A DNA stretch of 64,000 nt from Ectobius pallidus (lineage: Eukaryota; Arthropoda; Insecta; Blattodea; Ectobiidae), in the NCBI GenBank assembly GCA_964059195.1, contig CAXKWD010000007.1, positions 154,675,269 to 154,739,268 of the forward strand, written 5' to 3'. Below are positions 1 to 11,530 of the stretch, piece by piece. A program made the translations under genes and the position numbers. The notes beneath the pieces were generated by a model. That model did not search any database. It saw only the letters and a list, made by a program, of their open reading frames with translations, and was not told the DNA's origin. Within the stretch, counting starts at the first letter, position 1; each line of letters opens with the position of its first letter.

Positions 1-1979
1 ATTAGCTAATGAGAAAAACATGTTTACGCATCATAACATTAATGTGAAGCAATGAACGTCCATAGGTTAAATTGGATGTTATACTAAAACAGAATGAAAG
101 GAAATTCATTGTTGCTGCCATTATAGATTACCATGTATTAATGGCGAGATTAGCGTTAATTATTTTTGTCATCCTGTCATATTTCATAATGTTTTCATTC
201 TTCAATTAAAAAGGTCTGCTTTAGTATTGCTTCAAGCCATGTTTTGCAATTCAGGTTCTCTTCTCTTCTCTGAGGTCTGGCTCGATTCTCGATATTAACT
301 ACATGTTCAAATAACAGTTATTTGTTTGTCTCCTCTGCAATTAATTGACTGCAGTTAACTGAATTATCCAATATTTGGCCAGCTCTAGTTCAGGACGTAA
401 ATATCCTGGGCACGGAGTCCTCCGGGAGGGACTTTAAGCTGGGGGGCCCGTGTCGTGGATTTGCGGCACGTAAAATAACTCCAAGCCTAAATTTGAGCCT
501 CTGGACAAAATTTCTCGGCCCTTTCACGTCCAAGTAATAATTCAGTTTCCGGAGGGGGTGGAGAGGCGATGGGCTTACCACCTGTCCCTCCGCCCTCTCT
601 CGGAAAATAAGCGAACAAAATTCACATAGGTAACAGAAACCTTCACTTGGAGGCCCTTCGCCCCAACATGGGGGCATAGGAATCAAGAGCAAGAGTTCTA
701 AGACAACTGAATGAGCACTTACGAAATGTAACCATTAATTTTATGTCAAAATGAGAAGACAGAATATCGAAAAATATTAGCAAGGGTAGAGAAAGTCATG
801 TTGGTATTTCATATAAGATTTTTTAGAAAATACAGTTAAACCCTTACATTACCTACAAGAGGTCACTACAGTGCTTTGCAGATGACAAGCCCTATGTCCT
901 TCAACTGCATAGATACGCGGTCCAATCAGAGACGGCGAGACGGAGGGAAGACTCTTATTGCAAGCGGTAGTCTTTTAGCCCGTACACGTGATTGGCGGTG
1001 AAGGAAAAGGCTTCTCATATGAAAAATACTGTAGGTGTCAAACTCCTGTATATCAGCATGAGTCACTCGCCTTTAAGAGCAGTCACACCTACAGCATGTC
1101 AGCTGTTAGATAACGCTGCAAAGCTAACGACCTCTTTCATACACTATGACGTGAGCACAAAAATACAATTTATTGTGTTCCTGCTATTCTGACGGTTGTG
1201 GGCGTTATTGCAGCAGCAGAAGAATAAAGAAGAAGAAAAAAGTGATATACTGTGCAGTATCATTGTGATACTTCATTCTTTGGCAGCCGTAGAAAAACAC
1301 ACAATGGGGAAAAATGTAGTTTCCTGTATAGGTTTCTTGCGTATGATGGCTGAGGCCTAACTGTGTTTTTATTTCCTGCATTGGAAGTTTGCTGTGTTGG
1401 AACAGGGTTTCTCAACTGCTGGTCCGCAGCATGTTTTACGCCGGGCCTCGAGAGATTTTCATGGAATTTGAAATATTATTTTTCCAATCAAGTTCTCTTG
1501 AAAAAATATTTTTAGGGCGTCTGTTTGATAGACTGTTGTTACACTATAACATTGGTGCCTGCACAGTGTATGTACATTATTATTATTTTCTTAAATCACA
1601 GTTCCGTTCCCATAACGTCAACCCAAGGATTTCCACAAGTCTGTTTTTTTTTAACTTTACTTTACTTCATTTAATACAATTTTATATGAAAAGAATTCAG
1701 TTTAACGCGATTTTGTCGAAAACGGCTTTAACAATTTTGTTTGAATTTTATTGCTTAGGCCTATACTGAGTTTTATTTGAAACATTTTTTCATAAAAATT
1801 CTCTGAAGGGTACTCCTAAGCTAGCCATCGTTTGTAGAAATACAGTCCTTAATTTTAAAATGAAGATAATTCCATTTTTGCAAATTTTCTTGAAAACAGC
1901 TCTAAAAGATTTTGTTTATATTTTCTATACAAATTCCAAAATATGCATAATATAAGCTTAAGTTATTATTAAAAAAAAT
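1..1979. other. Sparse AT-rich non-coding stretch
   Basis: No gene or complete mobile element is recognised here. Around 1400-1450 there is one hAT-like end (CAGGGTTTCTCAACTGC) with no partner end. The AT-rich part from about 1470 to 1930 contains short phrases such as 'agctctaaaagattttgtt' that recur elsewhere (about 9745-9870 and 10010-10130), so it is probably old, diffuse repeat. Long open frames here have no protein-like composition. Confidence 0.5.
390..690. other. GC-rich segment of unknown nature
   Basis: This is clearly richer in G+C than the surrounding sequence, with C- and G-runs. A 100-codon open frame on the minus strand spans it, rich in Pro, Arg, Leu and Cys. I do not recognise the protein and see no start or splice context. 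It may be the 5' region of a non-LTR retrotransposon or a degraded exon; neither can be shown from the sequence alone. Confidence 0.3.
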
Positions 1980-2876
1980 GTGCGTGGAACGCCACGCGAT
2001 TGAAGTGAAACTTGTTTCAATTTTGGATTATTGGATTTTTTCAATTTTGGATTATTGGAGTTTTTAATACGTGATACCTCGAGATACGAGTTTAATTCGT
2101 TCCGTAACCTTGCTCGTATGTCAATTTGCTCGTATCTCAAAGCAATTTTCCCCGTTGTAATTAATTGAAATGCCATTAATCCGTTCCAGCCCCAAAAATG
2201 CTACCCCCAATTGTTTTTGTTACGTGTTTTTGAATAAGAAAAATGTATTTATAAATGACAAATATTGTATAAAAACAATACTGTACTGCCTCGCCAAGTC
2301 AGCTACTCGAACACCTTGCTCATTTTTTTCTATGATTTCTAGAAAAACTTAGCAAAGATGCTTCGACAGCGAGGTAAACAAGCACACTGGGGGAATACGT
2401 GGGACAATGCGCGAGGCACAGGCGCAGTAAACTGGTGGGCCGTGTGCAGCGTCGCAGCTGGCCGTTCCTCGTATCTCAAATGTCGCTCGTATTTCAAAAC
2501 AAAACTTCGCTCGCTCGACAGCTCGTATCTCAAATAACTCGTACGTTAGGGCACTCGTATCTCGAGGTACCACTGTATTGGGTTTTTGGACATTTTGGAT
2601 TTCTTAAATTTTTTATCTTTTATTTTTTTAATTTTGGAATTTTGGGTTTTTTAATTTTGGATTTTTTAAATTTTAGATCTTTGATTTTTTATTTTTTGGA
2701 TTTTTTAATTTTTCGACTTTCGATTTTCTAATTTTGGATATTTTGATTTTTAAATTTTGGATTTTGGATTTTTTATTTTTTAAATTTTGGATTTTTTAAT
2801 TTTAATTTTATTTTTTTATTTTTTGACGATTTTGAGCGTTACACAAGCTCTCGATTTACCCCTACCGCGGCTAAAG
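1980..2876 (+). repeat. TTTTGGA-rich element, copy 1
   Basis: A T-rich, asymmetric tract of degenerate 'ttttggattttttaatt' units is bracketed by two modules: a left GCGTGG-AACG-CCACGC hairpin (1981-1998) and a right module around 2824-2876 ending CTACCGCGGCTAAA. The same brackets occur at 6503-6983, so this is one dispersed family and not chance low complexity. A TA-flanked miniature element (2070-2575) is inserted in it. The class is unknown. Confidence 0.6.
2070..2575. mobile_element. Tc1/mariner-type miniature element in the T-rich tract
   Basis: Inverted ends read ACCTCGAGATACGAG on the left and CTCGTATCTCGAGGTACCACTG on the right in two parts, with the right end conforming to CAGTGGTACCTCG on the other strand. 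TA dinucleotides flank both sides (2068-2069 and 2576-2577), the usual target duplication of the Tc1/mariner/pogo superfamily. Internal sub-terminal repeats 'ctcgtatctcaaa' recur near both ends. There is no transposase; open frames inside are short. Length is 506 bp. Confidence 0.75.
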
Positions 2877-2939
2877 GCATATTATGTATTGTAATTTATT
2901 ATACTAAGAACTAAATCTTTTATATACAACATGTTTGTA

Positions 2940-3750
2940 ATACATTCTCGAGAGGGAAAGTAATTGGGCTGAATTACAATTACCTGAGAGACATTTTACT
3001 TAATTACAATTACAAATTACTTTTTCGAAAAGTAATCAGTAAAATTAATATTACATTTACAATTACTTTACAAAATGGCAGTACAGTACCTAAAAATCCC
3101 TTGTTTTTGGTTTGTTTTGGGCACAAGCCCAAATTATTAATGAACAAACAAAAAAAAACACATCAATGAGAATATTTTCGGAACCATTGAGTAACTTTTT
3201 GTTAATATTAACTCTAATTTGGATATTAGTTTCAAAAACAGTAATGATGACGATATAGCAAACGAGAATGATACTAATACTAAAAAGTAAAGTAAAGTGA
3301 TCCCTATACAGGCCATGGAGGCCCAGAGGTTGAGTCTCCCAGATTTTGGACATTCGGCACATGAAGATGGTAAGGTTGTCAGCCTTACGCACCGGCCGCC
3401 TTTTACCCCCAGAATTGCTCCTGGTACTCATTTCTGTTAGAGGCTGAGTCGACCCCAGGGCCATAGTGCCACCAGAAGGATTAGGCCAATTGAAAAATCT
3501 CAACGACCTCATCGGGAATCGAACCCGCGACTTTCTGGTTTGTAGCGCAGCGCCTCAACCACTACGCTACGGCGTACCACGATACTAATACTAACGACTA
3601 CTAAATTATATCATTTACAATTTTATTTCCAGAAGTAAATAACAGGTAGAAATTACATTTAAAAAGAACTATTGATTACAAGTAAATGGGACCAAAAAAG
3701 GAATTGTTACTGTAATCCGATTACTTGTACTCAATTACTTCCCATCACTG
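2940..3750. mobile_element. Probable hAT-like miniature element interrupted by SINE-1
   Basis: The right end reads GTACTCAATTACTTCCCATCACTG (given here as its reverse, CAGTGATGGGAAGTAATT). The left end has a diverged match, GAGGGAAAGTAATTGGG, near 2951. Both flanks are full of 'taattacaattac' sub-terminal repeats. I could not find a clean target duplication, so the left border is approximate and the class assignment rests only on the CAG...CTG style of terminus. Confidence 0.45.
3284..3580 (-). mobile_element. SINE-1 copy 1 (tRNA-derived)
   Basis: On the minus strand a tRNA-like head carries box A (TAGCGTAGTGG) and a perfect box B (GGTTCGATTCC), followed by a conserved body of about 200 bp and a tail of ACTTT repeats. 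A 14-bp exact target duplication, GATACTAATACTAA, lies at 3270-3283 and 3581-3594. It is transcribed by RNA polymerase III if active and would rely on a partner LINE for mobility. Related copies lie at 8021-8309, 31886-32188 and 46386-46690. Confidence 0.88.
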
Positions 3751-4225
3751 GCCGTGACTATACTGGAATATATTAAGCGTAAGCTTCACATAGTATTTTT
3801 TCACTTTTATTTAGGCGATGCGTCACATTCTTAATTGGGTTCTTGAAATGTTCAACATGTGACGTAGATTGGAATGTAAATTTTAAACATTGCTGAAAGC
3901 AGTAAACCACAACCACCCCTATTTATAGCCCGGTTCTCATACCCACGCCACATTCAAGAGTGCTTTAATTTATTTCTCATAGACGTTATGTTCGCCACAC
4001 AATTTGGAAATTAACCTGAAAATTACATTATTATGCATTTCTAGGAATGCACTCTACTGGAAGTAGAGCGAATAACATTCTCCAGTCTCCGAATTCTCGG
4101 AACACCTTTACAAAATACAACATTCCGTAGTCTCTGAATTATAAAATACCTGGAATACAGGATTATACCGTTTTTTTCCTGGCTTCCTGAAAGGCCACAT
4201 TTACACTGAAGTAGCCTATATTGCC

Positions 4226-4855
4226 CAGTGGCGGACGCAGGGGGGGGGGATTGGGGTGATATATCCCCCCCCCCCCCCCGATATTTGAAAAAAGGCTATA
4301 TAAGCAATGTAAGTGGCCAGTTTTATAAACTAATTATATATGTTATGCCCGGTTTCTACAAACTAGTGAATTACCTATGGGTAAATTATCCATGGACAAA
4401 TTAGTTCCATTTAACCTACAATGATATAATGAGCAAGGCCTTGGAGTTGTATAGTTAATTTAATTCAGAAGGCTTTGATTCTCATTGTTTAAATATTACT
4501 ATTGATCCTATGAAAGGTTAAATTTTATCCAGCCATCCATGAAAGGATAAATTAACCCGAAGATTTACCCTTGGAAAGATCTAGCCCGAGTTTGTAGGAA
4601 CATTTTTTCTGTCATTTCCATATTTACCCAGAGGACATTTATCTAGAAACTCGCCACAAGTGTATGTGATTGCTATCTTTAAATTATTTGTGTTTGTGTG
4701 GTGTTATTTTTGTGTAAATTCTGTGCATTGGATAATTTACCCATAGGTAATTCGGGAGTTTATAGAAACCGGCCATTAGTTAATTAATTTTTTTTAGTAT
4801 GTTTACTTATTCTAATCTCCCCTCCCCCCCCGAAACAATTCTGCGTCCACCACTG
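4226..4855. mobile_element. hAT-like miniature element split by a Harbinger-like insertion
   Basis: Terminal inverted repeats are CAGTGGCGGACGCAG (left) and CTGCGTCCACCACTG (right). C/G-runs lie just inside both ends. The flanks TATATTGC and TATATGTC resemble a worn 8-bp duplication. Removing the nested element at 4346-4775 leaves about 200 bp, a normal size for a miniature element. Confidence 0.65.
4346..4775. mobile_element. Harbinger-like miniature element, copy 1
   Basis: Ends read TGCCCGGTTTCTACAAACT and, on the opposite side, GTTTATAGAAACCGGCCA, flanked by TTA on both sides (4343-4345 and 4776-4778). Three-base TTA duplications are the hallmark of PIF/Harbinger elements. It sits inside the element at 4226-4855. 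A second copy in inverse orientation is at 41291-41998. Confidence 0.75.
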
Positions 4856-4939
4856 TATATGTCATATTTCACAAAGGCTCACTTCACACTATGACATTAG
4901 TTCAATGTGCATACGGTATCTTGCACTAATCCTTATAAA

Positions 4940-5947
4940 CAGGGCCCGGATTTTGATGACATGTCATCTTTTAACTGGAACATCATGGACGTTGCCCACT
5001 ATAATTGATCCCATTCTAGTTTGATCCTAGTCAAAACAAAGGGGAGGAGAACTCACAGAGAGTTCGCGGAAAATTCGCATCGTGTGACAAAACGTGATTG
5101 GTTAATGTCATTAGCATGCGCCATTAGCAGGATGTGTCTAACGAGTGTTCGTAAGTTCATGCAACAGTAATACAACATTTACACGTGAAATAACAAACTC
5201 TCACTGGCATCGTCATCATTATAGTATATCAATTAGCAAACAAAACAAAGGATTCATTGTTCACGACGACCCTGCGGGTCAGTTGTGCTGAGAATAAACA
5301 AACTAACATAAACACGGTGAACACGTGCGTTCTCACGTGCGGGCTATGACAGCCACGCCTCTTTGTTTTGAACAGGATCGTTCTTAAATTGGATTAAAGA
5401 ATAATGCAGATCAGATTCTGATCAGATTATAGATTATAAAAATTGTAATTTTTAGGGGAATTTTTTGGTCATTTACCTCCATTTTTTATTTTCAGGCCAT
5501 TTTTTAATGTAATGTGATTATTTGTTCATTTGTTGGGTTATTTTACGGTCTTTTTCCCGCGCATTTCTTATTTTTAAATAACTTTAAATGTAAGTCATTA
5601 TTTTCTTATTTTGTGTCGGTTCTCGCATTATGTAGAGTTTTTGTGCATTTACTTACATTGAATATTATCGGAACTCCAAATAAGCATAAATAAGTAGATC
5701 TTATAGTTTTCATTTGGATAAAGAAATATGGTCATTGCTGTTCGCATTTAACTGTATGTACCAATTTACTAATTACAACCCAAAAATTGGGTCAAAAACA
5801 TAAATGTAGAATGTAAATCTGATGCATAATCTAGTATTTTCACACATATTTTTGGGTATTTTTTAGTTTTGGTTTTTTTTTTGGTATTTTTGCAGTCATT
5901 TTATAGCTCATTTTAAAAATATTTTTAGGTCATCAAAATCCGGGCCT
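4940..5947. mobile_element. hAT-like family D, copy 1
   Basis: Inverted ends CAGGGCCCGGATTTTGATGA and TCATCAAAATCCGGGCCTA bracket about 1 kb. The next inner motif, GACATGTCATCTTTTAACTGG, is shared with copies at 32983-33736 and 58629-59329, which show 8-bp duplications. This copy has none that I can see. The right half is T-rich with 'ggtcatttt' repeats. No transposase is visible. Confidence 0.7.
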
Positions 5948-5974
5948 AGATCGTTAGTAAGACCTTTAACCCTT

Positions 5975-6042
5975 AAGTTTATAATTTATCCTATGAGATT
6001 TTGCGTCAGTTTATAATTTATCCTATGGGATTTTACGTCATT
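5975..6042. repeat. 34-bp direct tandem duplication
   Basis: Two adjacent units share 'gtttataatttatcctatg' followed by gatttt and cgtca, with two substitutions between them. It is a local duplication with no known role. Confidence 0.7.
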
Positions 6043-6502
6043 TTTCTTCCAAATGGAAGTTGCCATAAGACAAAGAATTACTTGAGAAACATTTTGAAAA
6101 CAGTTCATTAACATTTGAACGATATATAATGTATATGATATTAACTGCAAGAATTGAAGTTGGATTGTTAAATTATTTGGAAATTTCATCTTACGAAACA
6201 GACTTATAACAATAATTGTTTCGTTATAAATGAATAAAGCCCGTAAGGGCCATAATTGCTATTTCTTCCCAAAATTGCGCCAGGAAATCAAGAATTGTGC
6301 CTCGCGCCTCTTTTCTTAAATTTGTAATGAAACGACGGAAAAGAAATTGAAAGAAAATTGTAAATTTCATATTTCCAAGCGCTTCATTTTTTCATTGCAC
6401 TTTATATTAATTCAGCTAAGTTGCTGGAAGCTTTTGTTGTTCATTTTAACAATAATTATGTAGTAAATACAGATATGGGGTCGCTAAAAATAAAAAAAAA
6501 GT

Positions 6503-6983
6503 GTGCGTGGAACGCCACGCGGCAGAAGTGAAACTTGTTTTAATTTTTTTGATTTTTTAAATTTTGGACTATTGGATTTTTTCAATTTTGGATTGTTGGA
6601 CTTTTTAATATCGGGTTTTTGGACTTTTTAAATTTTGGTTTTTAATTTTTGATCTTTTAATTTTTTAATTTTGGATTTTTAATTTTTGATCTTTTAATTT
6701 TTTAATTTTGGAATTTTGGATTTTTTAATTTTGGATTTTTAAATTTTGGATCTTTGATTTTTTGTAATTTTCGATTTTCGATTTTTTTAGTTTTGATTTT
6801 TAGATTTTTAAATTTTTAAATTTTGGATTTTCGATTTTTGAATTTTTTGATTTTTTAAATTTTGGATAAGCCTAATCATTGAGTTGATTGATTTCTGTGC
6901 AGTCCGTTCCGCCACACCTCACTAATTTCGTGACGATTTTGAGCCTTACACAAGCTCTCGATTTACCCCTACCGCGGCTAAAG
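6503..6983 (+). repeat. TTTTGGA-rich element, copy 2
   Basis: The layout matches 1980-2876: a GCGTGG-AACG-CCACGC hairpin at the left, a T-rich 'ttttggatttttt' tract, then the CTACCGCGGCTAAA module. Here the inverted pair GAAGTGAAACTTG (left) and AAGTTTCACTTC (just beyond the right module) is also visible, which suggests true element ends. No insertion interrupts the tract in this copy. Confidence 0.6.
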
Positions 6984-8020
6984 AAGTTTCACTTCAAAAA
7001 AAATTATATTGGATTTATAAACAATTCATAATAGGTTAAGTTTTGTAAATAAGGCCTATACTAAGGGCTAAAACTTTAATTTGGAAACTTTTTTCCGTAA
7101 AAAAATCACAAACTCAGGCTTTAAGTCTTGCATGTATCGGGCTGAAACAACTGAATACGCCTCTTATTCTACATCAGAATTGTTAGAGAAAGGGTAGAGA
7201 AAGATTAAGAAATAAAATTTGCCCATTCATATTGTATGTGGGGGGGAGGTGCTATTGTTCTAGAGTGGAGCTGGTCTTAGGTGAGTCACATGTGACCTCT
7301 GTTACAGAAACTTACTGTCAGACCACATTTACAATGCGAGATAACGTTATAAGCAGACTATATTTAACTTGAATGTGATAAAAGCCGTACATAATATGTA
7401 TCGACACACTAGAACTTGGGAAGATAAAAACTGGATGGAGTAAGAAAGTTTCAAAAGTACTGTACTGAAACTTACGAAAGTGCATGATTGCCTACCTTAA
7501 TTTTGTAATAAATGCAAACGTAAATGCTGTAAATGTAATTGGCCTTCTCAGTAGAGAAAGAATAATGGAAGGTATAACTATAAGCAATAATAGTATTATG
7601 AAATTCAAATAGAGATGTTAAGTTCGTAAGAATGATATTGTATTATAACTTCTGTGAGTGTAAGTGAAATCTTGAATAAACAGACTGAGTTTGAATCTCT
7701 TCTGCAAATAAGAAGCAGAGATAACTTTACCTCAAACTTTAAACTTCTCTAACAAACTTAAGAAAAATACAAAGTTTAAAGTTGCTCGGATTCTTTGCCA
7801 CCTGAATGATTCTCAATAACTTTATAATTCAATTATATGTAGAGTTGTGAGATATAACTTTAAATTGATATGACAACTTTTAACTAGTTCCTTTCCACAC
7901 GTAATACAGTATTATAGAAGATACAAGACAATCTTCTTTAAACTTCCCCATCAATAAACATATACCTCTGTACAGTGTGATTATACATGTTATATTTTTA
8001 TCCTGACCTCCATTCTCGCC
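6984..8020. other. No gene recognised
   Basis: AT-rich sequence without a coding signature, terminal repeats or RNA structure that I could support. A C/G-run of Gs near 7240 is the only compositional oddity. Confidence 0.5.
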
Positions 8021-8309
8021 CACTGCGCTACAAACCGGAAGGTCGCCGGTTCGATCCCCGATGAGGTCATTGGGATTTTTCAATTGACACTATGGCACTA
8101 TCTGGTGGCACTATGGCCCTGGGATCAACTCAGCCTCTAACAGAAATGAGTACCAGTAGAAATCCTGGGGGTAATGGCGGCAGGTGCGTCAGGCTGACAA
8201 CCTTACCACGAACATGTGCCGAATGTTTAAAAATCTGGGAGCCTCAACCTCCTGGAACCCTAAGGGCCTCCATGGCTTGAAAAGGGATCACTTTACTTTT
8301 TACTTTACT
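8021..8309 (+). mobile_element. SINE-1 copy 2
   Basis: Plus-strand copy of the family at 3284-3580. The first part of the tRNA-like head, including box A, is missing, but box B GGTTCGATCC (8048-8057), the 'cctctaacagaaatgagtac' body motif and the ACTTT tail are intact. The truncated head suggests an old or rearranged copy. No target duplication was found. Confidence 0.82.
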
Positions 8310-9210
8310 CTATTCTTGCCGCAAACACAAATCAAACACGAATTGCACATTTGCTATCCTAAACAGACCGTTTTATTTTGCATATAAGTCATATTTCGGT
8401 CATAATTGTGATTTAACGTCATATCTCAGCTATAAATTGGGAAAGGAGCACAATTATGCAGCATGTGCACTAAATTGTCTACTTAATTTTTTCCCGAAAA
8501 AGAGTCACGAATATTTTGGTTTTACTGCAACTGAAATGTGAAGGGACAATAACAAGTAATAGCACAATTACTTCTTCCTCCCTGTTGTTAACAACTTCCA
8601 ATAGACATGTTTTTACAAGATTTTTCAGTTCACATTTGCAATGGTGTCTGGAAACATTAACATACAATTAAAACTGTAAATCACCTGTAAAATTTGATAA
8701 GAAGTGATTATCTTATTGAATTAATGTGATGTAATAATTTAGTGTTATTTTTCTTGAAAACTCCTTTAACAATTTTGTTAACATGTTGTACACAAACTAA
8801 ATTTATTGAGAGATAAGAAATTTATTTGGAAAGGGGTATGAATTTGCTTAATTTGATTTTTTACAGGATAATTAAATGGTTATTACGAGGACTCTGACGT
8901 CATAAAATTCCTATTTTGCGAGATAATTGCCTTGGGCTGCTTGTTGATTAATAACTAATTCCTCGCACGGCCTGCTGTTATAAAGAATGCGCTTAATGAA
9001 CGTTCTTCTTTGTACGGAGTAGGCCATGATCTGAAATCATAGTAACGATGGCTGGTGTGTTATAAAAGTCGCCATTTATTTCTTGGAGGTTAATATTTGA
9101 TGTGTTAGGATTGCGTTCCAATGCATCAAAATATGCACGAAAATTAACAAGATAGTTAATAATAGGCTGGTATAGTACTTAATTGTGTATACAGATATGA
9201 CAATGTTGTA
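8310..9210. other. Non-coding stretch, possibly single-copy
   Basis: No coding region is recognised. A perfect TGACGTCA palindrome is at 8895-8902 and a TATAAAAG at about 9063, but no gene follows. The segment 8880-9070 is less AT-rich than its neighbours and matches no other part of the window, so it is one of the few candidates for unique sequence here. Confidence 0.4.
8895..8902. promoter_or_regulatory. Perfect CRE-like palindrome TGACGTCA
   Basis: An exact match to the full cAMP response element bound by CREB/ATF bZIP factors. It may be chance; no promoter or transcript can be shown beside it. Confidence 0.25.
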
Positions 9211-9562
9211 GTTCTTGGTTTCGTATTCGGGAGTCCCAGGTTCAAATCCCATGGCCGGCCAATTTGACATCTTTTTTTTATTTTGTATTATTTATTTTAT
9301 TTTTTTCATTCATATTTTCCTCAGTCGTAAAGGCAAATGCCGAATTGGACATGTACATACCATGAATCATCCTCACCATTTCATCCTGTATCTTATCCAT
9401 TTAAATTAATATCAATTGAAATTTACTCCATTAAATACCCTGATAATAGAAACAATTGAGAATCAATAGTTCCATGGCCTACCCTACTGTATAGACACAA
9501 ATCACGAACTCATGATATGGGCTCGTAGCTAAAAGGAGTATAAACACAGCTGAAATAAAAAG
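9211..9562 (+). mobile_element. SINE-2 copy 1 (tRNA-derived)
   Basis: A tRNA-like head with box B GGTTCAAATCC (9239-9249) and the phrase GGCCGGCCAATTTGACA is followed by a body with 'cataccatgaatcatcctc' and an end reading 'cacagctgaaataaaaa'. It aligns along its length to the minus-strand copy at 23684-24039, which has a target duplication. The box A region is lost here. Confidence 0.78.
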
Positions 9563-10165
9563 GTTTCAGTGTTCAGTCCTTATGAATTTACACAAAGAAT
9601 ATATATAATTTAAAACACATAACCTCCTTCACCTAAATAACAGTTTTGGCTCCTAGTGTAATATATTACAATGCAATACATTTAATATAGCCTAATATAT
9701 TACGTGTATTTTGCAATTGATTAGGAAATGAAGAAAAATCATTAGAGCTGTTTTCGAGAAAAACTCAAAAATATCATTCTCTTCATGTAAAGTGGGTGTA
9801 AAAATGAAGAGAAAGTTATTGCCATGTTTCGAATCTACCCCCGAAGGATACACACCCAAAATTATATCTGACGTAAAAAGGTTTGTCTTTCACCAGGCAA
9901 GATTGCCTTGGCATATAACTGTCCTTCAGAGAATTGCTGCGAAAAAGTTTCGAATAAAATGTTAGCTCTTATTAATTTATAAGAACATCATATACAAAAT
10001 TTTAACAAAATCTTTAGAGCCATTTTCGAAAATAATGCGAAGAATGAAAATTTCTTCATTTAAGTGGCATTAAAACTAAGAGAAAATCATCTCTAATCTT
10101 CGTGTCACACCCCCAGAAGATACCTAACGGAAATGCATAATTTTGTTTTAAGAAAACACATTGAT
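9563..10165. other. Diffuse AT-rich repeat
   Basis: Two related segments (about 9745-9870 and 10010-10130) share 'ttttcga-aaaa', 'cttcat-taa-gtgg' and 'acccccgaagata' phrases, so the same dispersed element is present twice. No coding region is visible. Confidence 0.4.
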
Positions 10166-10450
10166 TACCCAACTAACCTAATATTTTCGGAATTTAATGT
10201 TTTCAGTTTGGACCAAATCTGCAAATTTTCTATATTAAAATATTTTCACAAACATCGTATAAAATACTCTTCCAGTGAACATGTCTACAAAACTAGACGA
10301 AATACTAATTTACTCCTATTAGAACCCAAATGTCTCACCTCGGCAGGATTAAAGCATAGCATTAATTTTGGACCACGCTTCTATAACTCAATTATCAGAA
10401 AATATCCTGATCTCTCAGCTACTCCACTGTTAAATTTAATAGATATGTAA
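10166..10450 (+). pseudogene. Reverse transcriptase C-terminal remnant (frameshifted)
   Basis: The open frame carries the C-terminal block of a non-LTR reverse transcriptase, including TRRNTNLLLLEPKCLTSAGL and NFGPRFYNSI, a pattern seen at the end of many insect LINE proteins (threonine-arginine pair, then GP-x-x-YNS). Compared with the sister copy at 15594-15893, one base is missing after the codons for DLSA, so the last residues are read out of frame and translation stops early. The frame has no start of its own; its upstream part has been lost by 5' truncation. It cannot encode a working enzyme. Confidence 0.75.
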
Positions 10451-10795
10451 AGAATGTGTTGTAATTTTTTAGCTGTTAAGTAATTTTTGTTTCACTCCTT
10501 TTATGTATTTATGCTTAATATTTTTTACTTTCTTTTTTAGTTAATCACATTATACACTCATATTTCTTTGTCCCTCCTCTTTCTTCACTTTGATATTTTT
10601 GAAACTGCACCCGAGCACGAGCAGTCTTGCTCATTCGGGCGTATTACTAATACTTCTTGTGAAGATATAGCCTATATTTCTTTTCCTCTTTTTAAATAGT
10701 AGTTGTAGTTACTTTTGAAATTTGAAAATTGTTTTATTTTACTTGTATAAATATGTATTTGTATTTTATAAATATAAATAAATAAATAAAAAAAA
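10166..10795 (+). mobile_element. LINE-1-type fragment A, 5'-truncated non-LTR element
   Basis: The 3' end of a non-LTR retrotransposon: the last part of the reverse-transcriptase frame, a 3' untranslated region with an 11-bp-stem hairpin (10610-10639, CCCGAGCACGAGC paired with GCTCATTCGGG), then an A-rich tail of AAAT/AAAAAT. A sister copy in inverse orientation is at 15311-15893, and hairpin-only relatives lie near 40110 and 51290. LINE-1 here is my local label and is not the mammalian L1. Confidence 0.78.
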
Positions 10796-10799
10796 ATAA

Positions 10800-11530
10800 A
10801 AAAAATAGGGCTTACGTTTTTCGTTCTGGAGCCATTCTTTTCACAGACACACATATAGGCCTACACATACATGTTTCTGAAAAAGCATTTTTGTATTCAG
10901 AGAACCTCAAAACGTGTATTATATTAAAAAGCTGAAGTCAAATTTTGGGTCCGAACACAATATTGTCCTTTGTAATAAAGGTATGACGACAGAAACTTTC
11001 GAATGGTTGAAATTCCGAATTCGTTCTTGAACTTGATTGGCCACTGATTCATGAGGCTAAATAGTCTCATAATTTTTCTTCCGGTCAGTATCTCCGGAAA
11101 TATTATGATTATACAGTACGAGAAATTCCGGGTTTGAACTCGGAATTAATTCTTTTAGAGATAAGAAAGCCATGCCGTTACATAAGAGCACAAAGAGTGA
11201 TTCACTACCGCGTAGGAGTTAGCGATATCTGTTTTATAGCTTCCTACGTACAGTTTATAATCTCATTTATTGCTCCTCCAAGATGCTGGGAATGTCAAAG
11301 ATATCGAACCAGTTACTTCTCTTTCTTTTTAATTGTACAGTGGCTTCAACTTCTCATAAAGGGTTTCTATTTTCCAGTTATGACTGTCCCTTCTTAGGAA
11401 GGAAACATCCGTCTTTTTTTTCTTTTTTTTTTGTGGGTAAAGGGTTTACTGGTGTCAAAAGTAGCTGCTTTATTTTCGCCGAATGTTGTTCAGAGTACAC
11501 GACCATGTCTGACATCCTATTAATACAACC
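10800..11530. other. No gene recognised; part of a dispersed repeat
   Basis: The stretch around 10980-11100 ('gacgacagaaact', 'ttggccactgattcatga') resembles 53330-53460, so it belongs to a further dispersed family. The remainder shows no coding signature. Confidence 0.4.

Noticed and set aside
390..692. 100-codon open frame in the GC-rich segment
   Set aside because: No recognised domain, start context or splice sites; kept only as an unassigned GC-rich segment.
1400..1450. Left end of a hAT element (CAGGGTTTCTCAACTGC)
   Set aside because: No matching right end or target duplication could be found.
2399..2731. 110-codon open frame
   Set aside because: It reads from a Tc1/mariner-type miniature element into the T-rich tract; no domain and biased composition.
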